DNA of 6,481 nucleotides from Acidobacteriota bacterium (GTDB taxonomy: Bacteria; Acidobacteriota; Thermoanaerobaculia; Multivoradales; JAHEKO01). The stretch covers positions 1 to 6,481 of the forward strand of contig JAOTZA010000182.1 in assembly GCA_029861655.1 (NCBI GenBank), given 5' to 3'. The notes below the pieces were generated by a model. The model was given only the letters and a program-made list of their open reading frames with translations, did not search any database and had not been told where the DNA came from. The translations under genes and the position numbers were made by a program. Positions 6,434 to 6,481 of this stretch are shown piece by piece. Position 1 is the stretch's first letter, and each line of letters begins with the position of its first letter.

Positions 6434-6481
6434 GCGAAGAATGGTGGTGCCTTGGCCGGCGGTGCGACCACCGAGGCTGTA

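Larger units (their letters stand above)
5859..6481. repeat. Tandem array of REP-pair (BIME/REPIN-like) units, period about 125 bp, continuing past the right edge
   Basis: The array begins 10 bp after the stop codon of the DUF305/LVIVD gene. Unit starts (GATGTAGCGG) lie at 5859, 5984, 6101, 6226 and 6351, with a sixth (GCTGTA) at 6476. Periods are therefore 125, 117, 125, 125 and 125 bp. Each unit holds a GTAG followed at once by a hairpin (REP A), a spacer of about 20 bp, a second hairpin in inverted orientation ending in CTAC (REP B), and a linker of about 45 bp with a third weak inverted repeat. GTAG next to a hairpin, arranged head to head, is the hallmark of REP sequences mobilised by RAYT transposases. 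Units differ by only a few bases apart from the shortened unit 2, so the expansion is recent or homogenised. No real coding region lies in this stretch because the period is not a multiple of three. No terminator with a U-tract is seen, although the hairpins might limit read-through. Confidence 0.9.

Noticed and set aside
5859..6481. CRISPR array
   Set aside because: The whole 125-bp unit is nearly identical between copies, so there are no unique spacers, and the unit is far longer than a repeat-spacer period.

Overview
The window is about 6.5 kb of GC-rich bacterial DNA. It holds four protein genes followed by a tandem array of palindromic repeats. The base composition, the small acidic ORF coupled to mtnA, and the periplasmic multicopper oxidase beside a DUF305/LVIVD protein would fit an environmental, possibly uncultured, lineage such as Acidobacteriota or a deltaproteobacterial-type group. 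That placement is an inference; no rRNA or marker gene is present to confirm it.

Layout. (1) Positions 1-1038 carry the 3' part of mtnA (methylthioribose-1-phosphate isomerase, methionine salvage), cut by the left window edge with only about 10 residues missing. (2) Positions 1035-1277 encode an 80-residue acidic protein of unknown function, which overlaps mtnA by ATGA. (3) Positions 3175-1274 on the minus strand encode an exported three-domain multicopper oxidase with all copper ligands intact. Its stop codon overlaps that of the small ORF in a shared CTAG. (4) A 141-bp divergent intergenic region (3176-3316) separates it from (5), positions 3317-5848, an exported 843-residue protein. That protein combines a His/Met-rich DUF305 four-helix-type domain, an acidic linker, a large LVIVD-type beta-propeller and a small helical C-terminal domain. 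(6) From 10 bp after its stop codon to the right edge (5859-6481), the DNA is an array of five complete units of about 125 bp plus the start of a sixth.

How the genes relate. Genes 3 and 5 are divergent, both exported, and both carry features known or suspected to handle copper. A shared function in periplasmic copper oxidation or sequestration is the simplest reading. mtnA and the small ORF form a separate unit that meets the oxidase gene tail to tail.

The most notable element is the 3' array. Every unit has a GTAG followed directly by a hairpin, then a second hairpin in inverted orientation ending in CTAC. This is the architecture of REP sequences paired as BIMEs/REPINs, which RAYT (Y1, HUH-type) transposases are known to move. 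The two hairpins of a unit are homologous and differ at stem positions by paired, compensatory changes. The array is not protein coding because the period is not a multiple of three, and it is not a CRISPR because it has no unique spacers. No RAYT gene lies in the window, so the link to a transposase is a prediction.
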